Assembly: GCA_010671905.1 (NCBI GenBank)
Contig: JAAHII010000001.1
Coordinates: forward strand, 4,216,001 to 4,280,000
Origin: Leptolyngbya sp. SIOISBB
Lineage (GTDB): Bacteria; Cyanobacteriota; Cyanobacteriia; Phormidesmidales; Phormidesmidaceae
Direction of reading: 5' to 3'
Length of the DNA: 64,000 nucleotides
Shown: positions 19,312-29,125 of the stretch, piece after piece
How positions within the stretch are numbered: the first letter of the stretch is position 1
Layout: every line of letters begins with the position of its first letter
The notes under the pieces: model-generated
Told to the model about the DNA's origin: nothing
The model's database searches: none
The model's input: only the letters and a program-made list of their open reading frames with translations
Position numbers and translations under genes: made by a program

Positions 19312-19339
19312 TACCTCAGTTGTTTTTTTTGTGAGCTGG

Positions 19340-20794
19340 TTATTTCAGCTGGGGTGATTTTTGATGCCAGTCGGTCGCCTGCTCGTAGGCATAGGCCATT
19401 TCGAATAGGGTTTGTTCTTGCAGTACGTTACCGATGAGTTGCAGACCAATAGGCAAGCCCGATGCGTCGAAGCCACAAGGAATACTGATGCCAGGCAGTC
19501 CGGCCAAGTTGACGGGGATGGTCATCAAATCTAGTAAGTACATACTCAAAGGGTCTGCAGCTTTAGAACCTGCCGTAAAAGCGGTGGTCGGCGAAGTTGG
19601 GCATACCAAGGCATCCACTTCTTTGAAGGCCGCTTCGAAGTCTTGTTTGATCAAGGTGCGTACTTTTTGTGCTTTGAGGTAATAGGCGTCGTAGTAGCCA
19701 GCGGAGAGGGCATAGGTACCGATCATGATGCGACGTTTGACCTCAGCCCCAAAACCGGCAGAGCGAGTCTTGGTGTACATCGACACTAGATTGCCTTCCT
19801 CAGCTCTGGCGCCATATTTCACGCCGTCATAACGCGCCAAGTTAGAGGACGCTTCGGAAGGGGCAATGATGTAGTAGCTAGGTAAACCGTAACGGAAACG
19901 GGGCAGAGATACTGTTTTAACGGTTGCGCCAAGCGCTTCGTATTGAGCGATCGCAGCTTTGACTGCTTGATCGACTGCCGGATCAAGTCCTTCTCCAAAC
20001 GTTTCTTGAATGATGCCGATAGTGCGGCCCTTGCAATCAAGACCAGGTTGCAGATTTTGGGTGTAATCAGGAATCTTAACGTTAAGACTGGTGGAATCTT
20101 TGGGGTCGTGCCCCGCGATCGCCTGCAGCAAGATAGCCGAGTCCTCAACCGTGTGACTGAGGGGGCCAATTTGATCTAGAGAAGACGCAAAAGCGACCAG
20201 ACCATATCGGGAAACTAAACCATAGGTCGGCTTGAGACCCACAACTCCGCACAGTGAAGCAGGTTGGCGAATAGAGCCACCAGTGTCGGAACCTAATGCG
20301 ATGGGACATTCATCAGCCGCAACTGCCGCTGCCGAACCACCTGAAGAGCCCCCTGGTACGCGATTGGGATCCCAAGGGTTGCCGGTCACCTGATAGGCCG
20401 AATTCTCTGTCGAACTGCCCATCGCAAATTCGTCGAGATTCGTTTTGCCTAGAGAAATGGTGCCTAATTCAGCCAACCGTTGAGTCACCGTTGATTCATA
20501 AGGCGGCACAAAATTTTCTAAAACTTTGGAAGCACAGGTAGTCCGGGTCCCTTTTGTACAGAGATTGTCTTTGAGACCCACGGGAATGCCTTCCAGCAGA
20601 CCGATGTCTTCACCAGCCGAAATTTTGTCGTCCACTCGTTGAGCCTGAGCGATCGCGGACGTCTCAGTCACCGTCAAAAAGCTATGTAGGGTTGGCTCTA
20701 GTGCCTTAATGCGGTCTAAGTAGGACTGCGTAATCTCGACAGCAGAACGTTCTTTTTGCGTGAGTTGACGATGTAACTCGCGAATCAGCGACAT
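19340..20794 (-). CDS. gatA: Asp/Glu-tRNA amidotransferase subunit A
   Basis: Glutaminase/amidase subunit of GatCAB, which converts Glu-tRNA(Gln) (and Asp-tRNA(Asn)) to the amide form. The amidase-signature triad is complete: Lys75 in GIPVGLKDN, Ser150 in [11 protein letters not shown] and nucleophile Ser174 in [12 protein letters not shown]. Length 484 is normal. gatB and gatC are not in this window, and scattered gat genes are usual in cyanobacteria. The start ATG is at 20794. Confidence 0.96.
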   Translation of the reverse strand: MSLIRELHRQLTQKERSAVEITQSYLDRIKALEPTLHSFLTVTETSAIAQAQRVDDKISAGEDIGLLEGIPVGLKDNLCTKGTRTTCASKVLENFVPPYESTVTQRLAELGTISLGKTNLDEFAMGSSTENSAYQVTGNPWDPNRVPGGSSGGSAAAVAADECPIALGSDTGGSIRQPASLCGVVGLKPTYGLVSRYGLVAFASSLDQIGPLSHTVEDSAILLQAIAGHDPKDSTSLNVKIPDYTQNLQPGLDCKGRTIGIIQETFGEGLDPAVDQAVKAAIAQYEALGATVKTVSLPRFRYGLPSYYIIAPSEASSNLARYDGVKYGARAEEGNLVSMYTKTRSAGFGAEVKRRIMIGTYALSAGYYDAYYLKAQKVRTLIKQDFEAAFKEVDALVCPTSPTTAFTAGSKAADPLSMYLLDLMTIPVNLAGLPGISIPCGFDASGLPIGLQLIGNVLQEQTLFEMAYAYEQATDWHQKSPQLK

Positions 20795-21009
20795 AACGGG
20801 CCTCAGGTTGCGCTTCGAAGGGCGGATGTATTAACAACCTACCAGTATAGGAAAGGAAGGACCGTCCTAGAGAACGATTTCTGGCTCAAGCGTGATTGCC
20901 CAAGTCAATGAATCAGTCGCAGTCTGAGCCAGGCTGTAACTTATGGTCAGACCCACCGACCCACCGATGATGAAGGCAGCAATCTCAGTTCAAAAACCAG
21001 CAATGCTGT

Positions 21010-21450
21010 TTAATGTGCTTCACCCACCTGACCATGGGCAACTTCTCCAAAAATAGCTTGAGGATTGCAGTAGTACTTAAATTCCAACAAGTTGTAGAAC
21101 GGATCCTCTAAAAAGAACGTGCGATGTTCTAGCGGGGAACTGGGAAACCGACGCTTAGGTTGCTGAAACAGCTTGAGGCCTTTTTCGAGAGAGCGGTTCA
21201 GCAACCGGTCAAAGTCGCTTTCTGCTAGAAAAACCAGGCCAAAATGCCGAGGATAGATACCTCTTTGTGGCGTCAGGTCATCTGTAGTGTGAGCCACAAT
21301 CTGGTGGTTATAGAGATTCAAAATGATGGAATTAGCAGCTGCTCGTCCGGCCGTACAGCCCAGTCCCTCTACATAAAAGGCCTTGGTAGTCGGAATATCT
21401 GCAACAGGAAAAGCCAGATGAAACAAGACAGGGGCTTGGGTAGGTTCCAT
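21010..21450 (-). CDS. VOC (glyoxalase/bleomycin resistance fold) protein
   Basis: A single vicinal-oxygen-chelate module pair: FHLAFPVADIPTTKAFYVEGLG at the start and a C-terminal HRTFFLEDPFYNLLEFKYY, which carries the metal-ligand Glu of the fold. It looks like the family often found beside cyanobacterial metabolic genes, but no substrate can be named. The ATG at 21450 is preferred over a TTG nine bases upstream. Confidence 0.8.
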   Translation of the reverse strand: MEPTQAPVLFHLAFPVADIPTTKAFYVEGLGCTAGRAAANSIILNLYNHQIVAHTTDDLTPQRGIYPRHFGLVFLAESDFDRLLNRSLEKGLKLFQQPKRRFPSSPLEHRTFFLEDPFYNLLEFKYYCNPQAIFGEVAHGQVGEAH

Positions 21451-21459
21451 AATGTTCAA

Positions 21460-22102
21460 CCAATTACAACGTTAACCACATCAACGATAGGTACTTGAAG
21501 CTCAATTCACACGGCGCTTGTCCTCAATTTTAGGAAATCTGCTCCCGGCAGTTGATGTCTTGTTAAGTCCTGCGCATATATCGTCGCTCCTAGGGGCAAG
21601 TTGCCTGAAGCAGACGTGGCAGTACTTGCAGACCGCTCAGACATCGCCATCTCCGCCTGATCTCATCTACTGATGGGGCCATGACTCGCAGTCGCTGACG
21701 TCCCAGTTGCGATCGCGATGCTTTTACCAGTGTGACCGTGGGAACAATATAGAGAATTGCTCATTGAATGATTAGCTTGATGGGAATCACTACAGCAATT
21801 TCCCTAATACGTCTGTGAAGATAGTCATCAAACAACCATCAGTATGATCGCATCATCGATTGATCAAAATCACCAATTGAATTGATTTCAGTCGATTGCC
21901 ACATTTTCAAAAAAACTACACTCAGTACATAAAGAAAATTTCCTGTAGTAGTAGACAGTTCAAAAATGGCTAGCTGAATGAGTTCAAACAGGGTGCCCCT
22001 AGTTGAGCTATGACTTTCACTCTTGCAGTATCAATTTGCCATAGTGCTTTTGATATTTCAGGCATAGCCAAAACCATTTTTGTGATTTGTGAGTTTTTCA
22101 GA
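21460..22102. other. Divergent intergenic region
   Basis: About 640 bases between the VOC gene (minus) and the HD-like gene (plus). Nothing beyond a HIP1 octamer near 21712 and AT-rich sequence near the plus-strand start is recognised. Confidence 0.35.
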
Positions 22103-23008
22103 ATGCGAGATTTCAAGACTGACTTGGTGTGGATGTGCGATCGCTATCGGATGCTGTTTGGGCAGAATGCCCCTGCCTTTGATCAAGCCTTAATAGAGGT
22201 GACAACGACTGCTTTAGAATCGATCTCGCAAAGCGATGCCCCTTACCACACTCTAGAGCAGACCTTGCAGGTCATGAAAATCGGACAGTTAATCCTGGAA
22301 GGCAAACAACATTATGACGGCGATGTTTCTCCTAGAGATTGGCTGCAATTTTTGGCCGCGTTAAGTTGTCAGAATATTGGCTATGTGAAAGGAGTTTTTG
22401 AGCGAGATGATCACTCGAATTATCTTTACTATGATGGCAAGCTTGGCTTTATTAAGCTCTTTTCTAGGGCTACGGGAGCCGCTTTAAGCGAGTGTCATGT
22501 GGATCGCAGTAAAGCTTATGTTGCGATTAATTTAATCCATCCTCAGATCACTGTTGAGACGGTGCAGGAGATGATTGAAATGACGCGTTTTCCGATTCCT
22601 CATCAGTCTAAGTATCAGCACAAGCTCAATTATCCAGGCTTGTGTCGGGCTGCTGACTTGCTAGGACAAATCTGTGATCTAGATTACTTGCAAAAGTTGC
22701 CTGCCTTATTTCAAGAGTTTGAAGAAATCGGCATGAATCGAGCATTAGGCTATACCACGCCAGCCGATTTACAAGACCAGTACCCCTACTTTTTCTGGCA
22801 GGTCATCTATCCCTATGTGAAAGGCAGCATGCGGTATCTATCAGCCACCGTCGATGGGCGGCGGGCGATCGCTCAACTGTATACCAATGTTTGCATGGCG
22901 GAGTTAAACCAACCTCCGGCCGATGCTCGGGTACCCGGAGCATTGCAAGTCGATGATGAAGCCCGTTTTTTACCTTGGCAAGAAGCTGGATTTCTCTTCT
23001 TTTCGTAA
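22103..23008 (+). CDS. HD-domain-like protein (Npun_R2479 type) with altered HD doublet
   Basis: It resembles cyanobacterial HD-domain metalloproteins annotated as the Npun_R2479 family. The first His is seen in PYHTLEQTLQV. The segment that should read HDIGY reads LSCQNIGYVKGVFE, so both residues of the metal-binding HD doublet are changed to Q-N. Loss of phosphohydrolase activity is therefore likely. I used the ATG at 22103 because the 31 residues possible upstream look unlike the family; the upstream ribosome site is weak. Length about 301. Binding or regulatory function without catalysis is possible. Confidence 0.7.
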   Translation: MRDFKTDLVWMCDRYRMLFGQNAPAFDQALIEVTTTALESISQSDAPYHTLEQTLQVMKIGQLILEGKQHYDGDVSPRDWLQFLAALSCQNIGYVKGVFERDDHSNYLYYDGKLGFIKLFSRATGAALSECHVDRSKAYVAINLIHPQITVETVQEMIEMTRFPIPHQSKYQHKLNYPGLCRAADLLGQICDLDYLQKLPALFQEFEEIGMNRALGYTTPADLQDQYPYFFWQVIYPYVKGSMRYLSATVDGRRAIAQLYTNVCMAELNQPPADARVPGALQVDDEARFLPWQEAGFLFFS

Positions 23009-23123
23009 GCGGCGGGTGCGCAGTCAGCAGCTGGGAGATGAATGGCTAACAGAGTCAACGGCCAATCCCAGCTGCTGAGTTGGGATACGCTATGGTGCTA
23101 GCAATTGCGTTCAATCTTGATGG

Positions 23124-23585
23124 ATGACTCAACCCGAGATCGCCCCAACACTTGCCATCCCGACCGGTGCCTTGCGCCGCGTTCACCACTATGCGCTGAA
23201 TGTGCAAAACATGGCGGCATCACGGCATTTTTATGGTGAGATATTGGGTCTCCATGAGTTACAAGGCGCAGAGGTGCCCACAACTCTTAAAGAGTTAGTC
23301 GCGCAGGGAAAGGTGGCAAACTTTTGTACACCTGATGGCACCATTTTGGATCTATTTGGTGAACCGGATTTGCAGCCACCCCATCCAGACCCCACGCAGC
23401 AATTTACCCGAGCCAATCACCTGGCATTTGACATTGCTCCTGAACAGTTTGATCAGGCTGTGACGGTACTTAAGGACAACGCAGTAATCATTGACCATGG
23501 TCCAGTGAGTCGCCCAACTGGACGCGGTATTTACTTCTATGATCCGGATGGCTTCTTGCTGGAAATCCGCTGCGATCCCATATAA
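23124..23585 (+). CDS. VOC family (glyoxalase-like) protein
   Basis: The first module has VHHYALNVQNMAASRHFYGEILGL and the second has RANHLAFDIAPEQFDQAVTVL ending GRGIYFYDPDGFLLEIRCD. His, the second His of NHLAF and the final Glu form a plausible metal site. Length 153 is standard. It is not a near copy of the VOC protein at 21010. The substrate is unknown. Confidence 0.85.
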   Translation: MTQPEIAPTLAIPTGALRRVHHYALNVQNMAASRHFYGEILGLHELQGAEVPTTLKELVAQGKVANFCTPDGTILDLFGEPDLQPPHPDPTQQFTRANHLAFDIAPEQFDQAVTVLKDNAVIIDHGPVSRPTGRGIYFYDPDGFLLEIRCDPI

Positions 23586-23803
23586 ATCATCGTGGTGGAG
23601 CAGTCTGTTGCCATCTGGAAATCGGGATTATTTGCCAGCTGCGATCGCTGAAAAGCAGTTCCCAACATGCTTGGAGGCTCAGTGTTTGTCAGGTCTGCTG
23701 GAACTAGATCTATAGAATTTGTAGTAATTGGCAAGGGCTTTAGAAGTTGCCAGTATAATCGCCGTGAAACTTTTCAATAAAAAGTCGCTGACATCTAAAG
23801 TTC

Positions 23804-25084
23804 ATGAAGCCAAAGTCGATGCTGCTGACACGCTTTTCGCATTTTTTGTGGGGAACGGCCCTTTCTTTATCGGTCCTGAGTGCTAGCTGTCGCCCTACCC
23901 CAGAAGCTAATGCGGCACCACCGGTCGTGCCTGTGCAGATCGAAACATTGCAATCGGAAACGATCAAACAGAGTTCAGAGTTTGTCGGCAACTTAGAAGC
24001 GGCTCAGGTAGTAGAAGTGCGGCCAGAAATTCAGGGCCGGATTGAACAAATTTTGGTCACCCCAGGCCAGGCAGTGGGTGCTGGGCAATCCGTTATGGTG
24101 CTCAAGCCTGACCAAACAGTGCCGCAGTACGAAGGGAGTTTAGCCGCCGTTGATGTCGCGATCGGGACTCGTGATAATGCCCTCAAAGCCCTCGATGTGG
24201 CAGAAGCTCAACTGGACTCTGCGGAGGCTAAGTTAGACCTCGATACCGTCAACGTTAGTCGAGCTGATCAGCTGGTTGAAGCAGGCGCTTTAGGACAGAT
24301 TCGGTTAGATGAGGCGTTAACGCAACAAGAGGCTTCGCAAAATGATGTCATCGCCGCCCAAGAAGCGGTCGAGGCGGCTAAAGTGCAAATTCAACAGGCG
24401 GAAGCCACCATTCGTCAAGCCGAAGCACAAGCCGATGCGTCTTTGGTGAGTGTGGAATTTAAGGATGTTGTCACCCCAATCGCAGGAGTGATGGATGATT
24501 TGCCGGTCAAGCTCGGGGATTATGTCTCCGTCGGTCAACCGGTGGCTAAGGTGACCCAGTTGGACGCTCTACTCTTGAATCTGCAAGTGCCGTCAAATCG
24601 GTCTGCCGAATTACGCACCGGCCTAGTTGTTGAGTTACTCGATCCCACTAGCAAGCAGCAATTGGCGACGGGAAGTTTGACCTTTGTTTCGCCCACAGTC
24701 GATGCCGAAGCGCAAAGCATTTTAGCGAAAGCTCAATTCCGCAATCCCGAGGGGCAACTCCGAGATGGCCAGTATGTAGAAGCTCGCATCATCTGGGAAA
24801 CCCAGCCCGGCGTCTTAGTGCCCGTTACAGCGATCACCCGGGTCGGGGGTAAGAATTTTATCTATGTGCTGGCTGACGAAACTAGCGACGCGGGTGAAGC
24901 CACGGTGGCGCGTCTGACCCCAGTCGAACTGGGCGACATTCAGGGGGATGATTATCAGGTAATTTCTGGTGTTGAGGTGGGCGATCGCATTGCCGTCTCC
25001 AACATTCTCAAGCTGAGTGACGGTGTCCCTGTCGAACCCGCATCCGAGGCTGAGTCCGAGTCGTTCATCGAATCCGAATCTTAG
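23804..25084 (+). CDS. RND efflux periplasmic adaptor (HlyD/AcrA-like lipoprotein)
   Basis: Membrane fusion subunit that links the inner-membrane RND pump to an outer-membrane channel. The N-terminal signal ends in a lipobox LSAS-C (Cys29). Next come a biotinyl-lipoyl half VEVRPEIQGRIEQILVTPGQAVGAG, a long Ala/Gln/Glu-rich coiled coil (about 110-215), the second lipoyl half FKDVVTPIAGVMDDL and a beta-barrel. It is followed 31 bases later by the pump gene in one operon. The tail is rich in Ser/Glu. Substrate unknown. Confidence 0.93.
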   Translation: MKPKSMLLTRFSHFLWGTALSLSVLSASCRPTPEANAAPPVVPVQIETLQSETIKQSSEFVGNLEAAQVVEVRPEIQGRIEQILVTPGQAVGAGQSVMVLKPDQTVPQYEGSLAAVDVAIGTRDNALKALDVAEAQLDSAEAKLDLDTVNVSRADQLVEAGALGQIRLDEALTQQEASQNDVIAAQEAVEAAKVQIQQAEATIRQAEAQADASLVSVEFKDVVTPIAGVMDDLPVKLGDYVSVGQPVAKVTQLDALLLNLQVPSNRSAELRTGLVVELLDPTSKQQLATGSLTFVSPTVDAEAQSILAKAQFRNPEGQLRDGQYVEARIIWETQPGVLVPVTAITRVGGKNFIYVLADETSDAGEATVARLTPVELGDIQGDDYQVISGVEVGDRIAVSNILKLSDGVPVEPASEAESESFIESES

Positions 25085-25115
25085 TCGGCCCCGCCCAAAC
25101 ATCCACAGGAGTCTC

Positions 25116-28100
25116 ATGGCGCTATTTTCCATCGCCACCAACTTCATCAAAAGACCCGTCCTGACAACGGTTTGCACCATTGTGATTCTGTTGGTCGGTG
25201 GTGTGTGCATTCCCTTATTGCCGATTAACTACCTGCCCGACATCTCGCCCATTCAAATTCAAGTGCGCGGGGCTTACACCGGGGCCGACGTTGAGACGGT
25301 GGAAAGTACCGTCACGTCAATTTTGGAACGGGACATCACTGGGGTTGAGGGCATGGATTACATGACCTCCCAAAGCTATGCCGGTACCAGCAGCATTTCT
25401 GTCTACTTTCCGACCGGCGTTAATAAAGACATCAGCCAGGTCAACGTGCAGAACCGAGTGGCGCAGGCGTTGCCCAAGTTACCCTCTCCGGTACAGCAAT
25501 TAGGAGTTTCCACCCGTGCCTCATCCACCAGCATTTTGATGGTGTACGGTATTTATGCCGAAAATGGTGAGTACGACGATATCTTCATCAGCAACTACGT
25601 CGATCTCAACATCACCGACGTGCTGAAGCGGGTACCGGGGGTTGGCGATGTTAGCGTGTTTGGCCTCAAGCAGAATGCAATGCGGCTGTGGATTGATCCC
25701 CGCGCGTTGGCGGCACGGCAGCTCACCATTTTGGATGTGAGCAATGCGCTGAAGTCGCAAAACGTCGTTGTGGGTGCCGGTTCCATTGGGAAAGAACCCG
25801 TGCCCGAAGGTCAGAATTACGAACTGCCGATTCGAATTAATGGTCGATTCCAAGAGGCAGCTGAGTTTGAGAGTTTGGTGATTAAAACTCTGCCGGATGG
25901 CACGTTGGTGCGTCTGGGAGATGTCGGCTATGCCGAACTCGGTGCAGAAAACTACGCCAGTAACGCGCTGGTGAATGATCAGCAGGGAGTGGGGATTGCC
26001 ATCTATCAGCTCCCTGGCAGTAACGCGTTAGATGTCGGGGAAAATGTGAAAGCCGAGATCGAAGCCCTCAGCGCTAACTTTCCACCAGGGTTAACCTCGG
26101 CGGTGGTGTACGACACGACAGAGTTTATTCAAGTCTCGATTCAGGAAGTGTTTATCACCTTGTTACAGGCGATTGGCCTGGTGATCTTGGTGATTTTTAT
26201 CTTCTTGCAAGACTGGCGCACAACAGTGATTCCCGCCGTGGCGATTCCGGTGTCGTTGATTGGGGCGCTGGGCTTTGCCTATGTGTTTGGGTTTTCGCTC
26301 AATAGTTTGACGCTGTTTGGCCTGATTCTCGCGACGGGGCTGGTGGTGGATGACGCGATCGTCGTAGTGGAAGCCATTACCACCAAGATCAATGATGAGG
26401 GGCTGACACCGAAACAAGCCTCCATTGCGGTCATGGATGAGATTGCCGGAGCTGTAGTATCGACGTCGTTGGTTTTGATGGCTGTCTTCATTCCGGTCGC
26501 CTTTTTTCCCGGCACGACGGGGCAGCTTTATCAGCAATTCGCGTTGATCATTGCCTTCTCAGTGGTAGTGTCAACGTTCAATGCCCTCAGCTTTAGCCCG
26601 GCGATGTCGGCAATTTTGTTGCGATCGCAAGCAGAAACTGCCGCTGATAGTGAATCTGGCGGCGGGCCGCTGCGTTGGTTCTTTGACAAGTTCAACCAGG
26701 GGCTGGCCTGGGTTTCAGCGAGATATAAAGAATCCGTGGCGGCGCTGATTCGTCTGCGCTACATCGTCATGGCCGTTTTCGTCGCCGGCCTGTTTGCCAC
26801 GTTCTACATGTTTACATCCGTACCGGGTGGGTTTGTGCCGTCTGAAGACCAAGGGGTCATCCTTGGGATTGTGCAAGCCCCGGATGGTGTTTCCGTCAGC
26901 TACACCGATCGCGCCCTCGAATCGGTAATTGGCACCCTCAAAGAAACGCCCGAAATTGAATCCTATTTTGTGGCCAGTGGGGCGGGTTTAGAAGGTGCTG
27001 GCCCTAATCAGGGGCTGTTTTTTGCCAAACTGACACCGTGGGATGAGCGCACCACCCGAGAAAGTAGCGTTGGGGGAGTACTGCAACGGCTCAATCGGCA
27101 GTTTGCGCAGAACCAAGATGCGCGGATTGTGGCGTTTAACCCGCCGCCAATTCCGGGCTTTAGTGCGACGGGCGAATCAGAATTGCAGCTGCAAGATCGT
27201 ACCGGTGGCAGCTACACCATCGATGACTTCCTGGCATCGGCCAATGAGATTCTGGTCGTCGCGAATGAAAAGCCGGAAATTGGCACTGCCTATACTCAGT
27301 TCACAGCCGGAACCCCCCAACTGCAAATTGATCTTGACCGTAACCAGCTCGAAGCGTTGAATATTGACTTTCAACAAGCCCTGCAAACGATTGGGGCCTC
27401 GGTCGGCTCTCAGTATATCAATGACTTTGTGTTGGGCACCCGCAGCTATAAAGTCTACGTGCAGGCCGATGGCGATTACCGCAACGCTCCGGATGATTTA
27501 GAGTCGCTGTATGTGCGATCGCGCACGGGCCAGATGATTCCCATGAGTAAGGTGGCAACGATCAGCCCGGTCATTGGTCCGCAAATTATCACCCACTACA
27601 ATGGCTACCGTTCGATCAAGTTTCAAATGAGCGAGGCGGATGGCTACTCCAGCAGTCAGGCGATCGCCGCCATGAGTGAAGCCATCGAAGAAACACCGCA
27701 GCAAGGACTGGCAGCCGATTGGATTGGCCTAGCGAAAGAACAACTGGCAGCCGGGAGTTTAGGTGCATTGGTGTTCCTGTTTGGCATCATCATGGTCTTT
27801 TTGACCCTGGCCGCCCAGTATGAGAGCTACGTTGACCCCATCATCATTCTGTTGACGGTGCCTCTGGCGATGCTCGGAGCCCTTTCTTTTATTGCCGTGC
27901 GGGGCTTAAACAACGACGTTTATGTGCAAGTGGCACTGGTGATGCTCATCGGTCTCGCCAGTAAGAACGCCATTTTGATTGTGGAATTCGCAAACCAGTC
28001 CCGTGCGATGGGCATGACGATCGTCCAGTCGGCCCAACGCGCTGCTGAGGAACGCTTCCGCCCGATTTTGATGACGGCAATTTCCTCTCTGGTGGGCTTC

Positions 28101-28415
28101 TTTCCACTCGTCATTGCGACTGGGGCTGGGGCGGCCTCGCGCTGGGCGATCGGGACAGCGCTGTTTGGCGGCTTGCTCGTGGCAACGGTGCTGAGTTTCT
28201 TGATTGTGCCGGTGTTGTACGTGGTAACCAAAAGCCTGGAAGCTCACTTCCTCGGAACTCAACCGCCCAGCAGCCCTGATAACAGTTCCTCAGGGAATGA
28301 TCTCACGCCCCATCCCGATGGTTCAGCTTTGTCGGGTGCCAATGGACAGGGCAGCTCTAGTGAAACTGAGAACCCCGTTCCCACGCCCTTTCAAGAAGGT
28401 GAAAATCCTGCCTAG
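25116..28415 (+). CDS. RND efflux permease (AcrB/HAE1 family)
   Basis: Inner-membrane proton-driven multidrug or solvent pump. About 1,099 residues, starting MALFSIATNFIKRPVLTTV, with AGGAG four bases before the ATG. Twelve membrane helices are expected: one near the N-terminus, a block after VSIQEVFITLLQAIGLV including the proton-relay region GLVVDDAIVVVEAI, and a second block near LGALVFLFGIIMVFLTLAAQYESYVDP with LIGLASKNAILIVEF. Two large periplasmic loops carry the porter domains. The C-terminus is a polar Ser/Gly/Pro tail. Partner of the adaptor upstream; the outer-membrane channel is not nearby. Confidence 0.94.
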   Translation: MALFSIATNFIKRPVLTTVCTIVILLVGGVCIPLLPINYLPDISPIQIQVRGAYTGADVETVESTVTSILERDITGVEGMDYMTSQSYAGTSSISVYFPTGVNKDISQVNVQNRVAQALPKLPSPVQQLGVSTRASSTSILMVYGIYAENGEYDDIFISNYVDLNITDVLKRVPGVGDVSVFGLKQNAMRLWIDPRALAARQLTILDVSNALKSQNVVVGAGSIGKEPVPEGQNYELPIRINGRFQEAAEFESLVIKTLPDGTLVRLGDVGYAELGAENYASNALVNDQQGVGIAIYQLPGSNALDVGENVKAEIEALSANFPPGLTSAVVYDTTEFIQVSIQEVFITLLQAIGLVILVIFIFLQDWRTTVIPAVAIPVSLIGALGFAYVFGFSLNSLTLFGLILATGLVVDDAIVVVEAITTKINDEGLTPKQASIAVMDEIAGAVVSTSLVLMAVFIPVAFFPGTTGQLYQQFALIIAFSVVVSTFNALSFSPAMSAILLRSQAETAADSESGGGPLRWFFDKFNQGLAWVSARYKESVAALIRLRYIVMAVFVAGLFATFYMFTSVPGGFVPSEDQGVILGIVQAPDGVSVSYTDRALESVIGTLKETPEIESYFVASGAGLEGAGPNQGLFFAKLTPWDERTTRESSVGGVLQRLNRQFAQNQDARIVAFNPPPIPGFSATGESELQLQDRTGGSYTIDDFLASANEILVVANEKPEIGTAYTQFTAGTPQLQIDLDRNQLEALNIDFQQALQTIGASVGSQYINDFVLGTRSYKVYVQADGDYRNAPDDLESLYVRSRTGQMIPMSKVATISPVIGPQIITHYNGYRSIKFQMSEADGYSSSQAIAAMSEAIEETPQQGLAADWIGLAKEQLAAGSLGALVFLFGIIMVFLTLAAQYESYVDPIIILLTVPLAMLGALSFIAVRGLNNDVYVQVALVMLIGLASKNAILIVEFANQSRAMGMTIVQSAQRAAEERFRPILMTAISSLVGFFPLVIATGAGAASRWAIGTALFGGLLVATVLSFLIVPVLYVVTKSLEAHFLGTQPPSSPDNSSSGNDLTPHPDGSALSGANGQGSSSETENPVPTPFQEGENPA

Positions 28416-28425
28416 GAGGTAACTC

Positions 28426-28681
28426 ATGAATTGGCGCAGAATGTTTTATGGCGGGTTAGTCAATACTGTTTTGGGGGGTTGGGCTGGGAGTTGTTTTATA
28501 TGGTTTAGCGGCGACGCCTTATACCAGCCGTCCTTACCAAAATTTAAGGCGCGTCTATGTGGTGGTTGGCGGTGCTGGGGGCTTTGTCGTGGGTTGGAGT
28601 TGGGAAGGGCTGCGACAACTCAAAGTGAAGCGCGATCGCGAAGAAGCCGCGTTAGCCCAAACCAAACAGTCTGAGGAATAG
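28426..28681 (+). CDS. Small two-helix membrane protein, single-base frameshift
   Basis: It starts 10 bases after the RND pump, with AGGAGG seven bases before the ATG, so it is in the efflux operon. As written, the frame runs into a Cys/Arg-rich sequence. Dropping one G from GGGGGG at 28473-28478 gives about 84 residues: a first helix MFYGGLVNTVLGVGLGVVLY, then RRVYVVVGGAGGFVVGWSWE and a charged tail ending in a TAG stop at 28679-28681. I do not recognise a family. A role as a small accessory subunit of the pump is an inference from position. Confidence 0.65.
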
Positions 28682-28875
28682 GGGCAATCGCCCCCTGTAG
28701 CAAGTGCGATTAATGAACTCTTTGCAAGCAGACAAAGCCCACTCCATCACACCCAACTTCTCATTGAGTTGTTATCGTTCTAGCGAATTACCATGCTCTA
28801 ATATTCTTCTGATTCTCATAGGCAACTGACCGTCATGTCCCCTGACCGTTTCACCTAGCAAAGGAGAATTGCATC
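28682..28875. other. Promoter-containing gap
   Basis: About 190 bases before a small gene with a clear AAAGGAG ribosome site (28860-28866). Nothing else recognised. Confidence 0.3.
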
Positions 28876-29115
28876 ATGCAAATTGAACGTTCTGATCAAC
28901 ACGACTTGTCTCCCGAAGAACAAGCTCATTTGGCAAAACTGAAGGCCCTAGTGGAAGCGGCCCTCGCCGATGGCAAAGTTTCGAGTGCTGAAATCCAGGC
29001 GGTTCGGGAACTCATTCACGCAGATCATAAAGTCACTCCCGAAGAACTCCAAACCATTCGCTCAACGATGAGAAGTATGTTGGGCGATGCCGCCTTGGAA
29101 TACGACTGGGGTTAA
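28876..29115 (+). CDS. Small acidic helical protein, TerB-like pattern
   Basis: 79 residues. The sequence KALVEAALADGKVSSAEIQAV followed by IHADHKVTPEELQTIRSTM repeats a helix / D-G-x-x-S-x-x-E / helix pattern, like half of a TerB module or a degenerate EF-hand pair. The strong ribosome site AAAGGAG, good codon use and a short distance (10 bases) to the channel gene support a real gene. The function is unknown; co-transcription with the channel is likely. Confidence 0.7.
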   Translation: MQIERSDQHDLSPEEQAHLAKLKALVEAALADGKVSSAEIQAVRELIHADHKVTPEELQTIRSTMRSMLGDAALEYDWG

Positions 29116-29125
29116 GACTGCACGC

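Larger units (their letters stand above)
18347..19339. other. Gene-poor region with two repeat elements
   Basis: About 990 bases without a convincing gene. It holds the 120-bp dispersed repeat at 19033-19152 and the short repeat at 19247-19311, both with partners elsewhere in the window. The rest (18347-19032) shows nothing I recognise; decayed sequence is likely. Confidence 0.5.
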
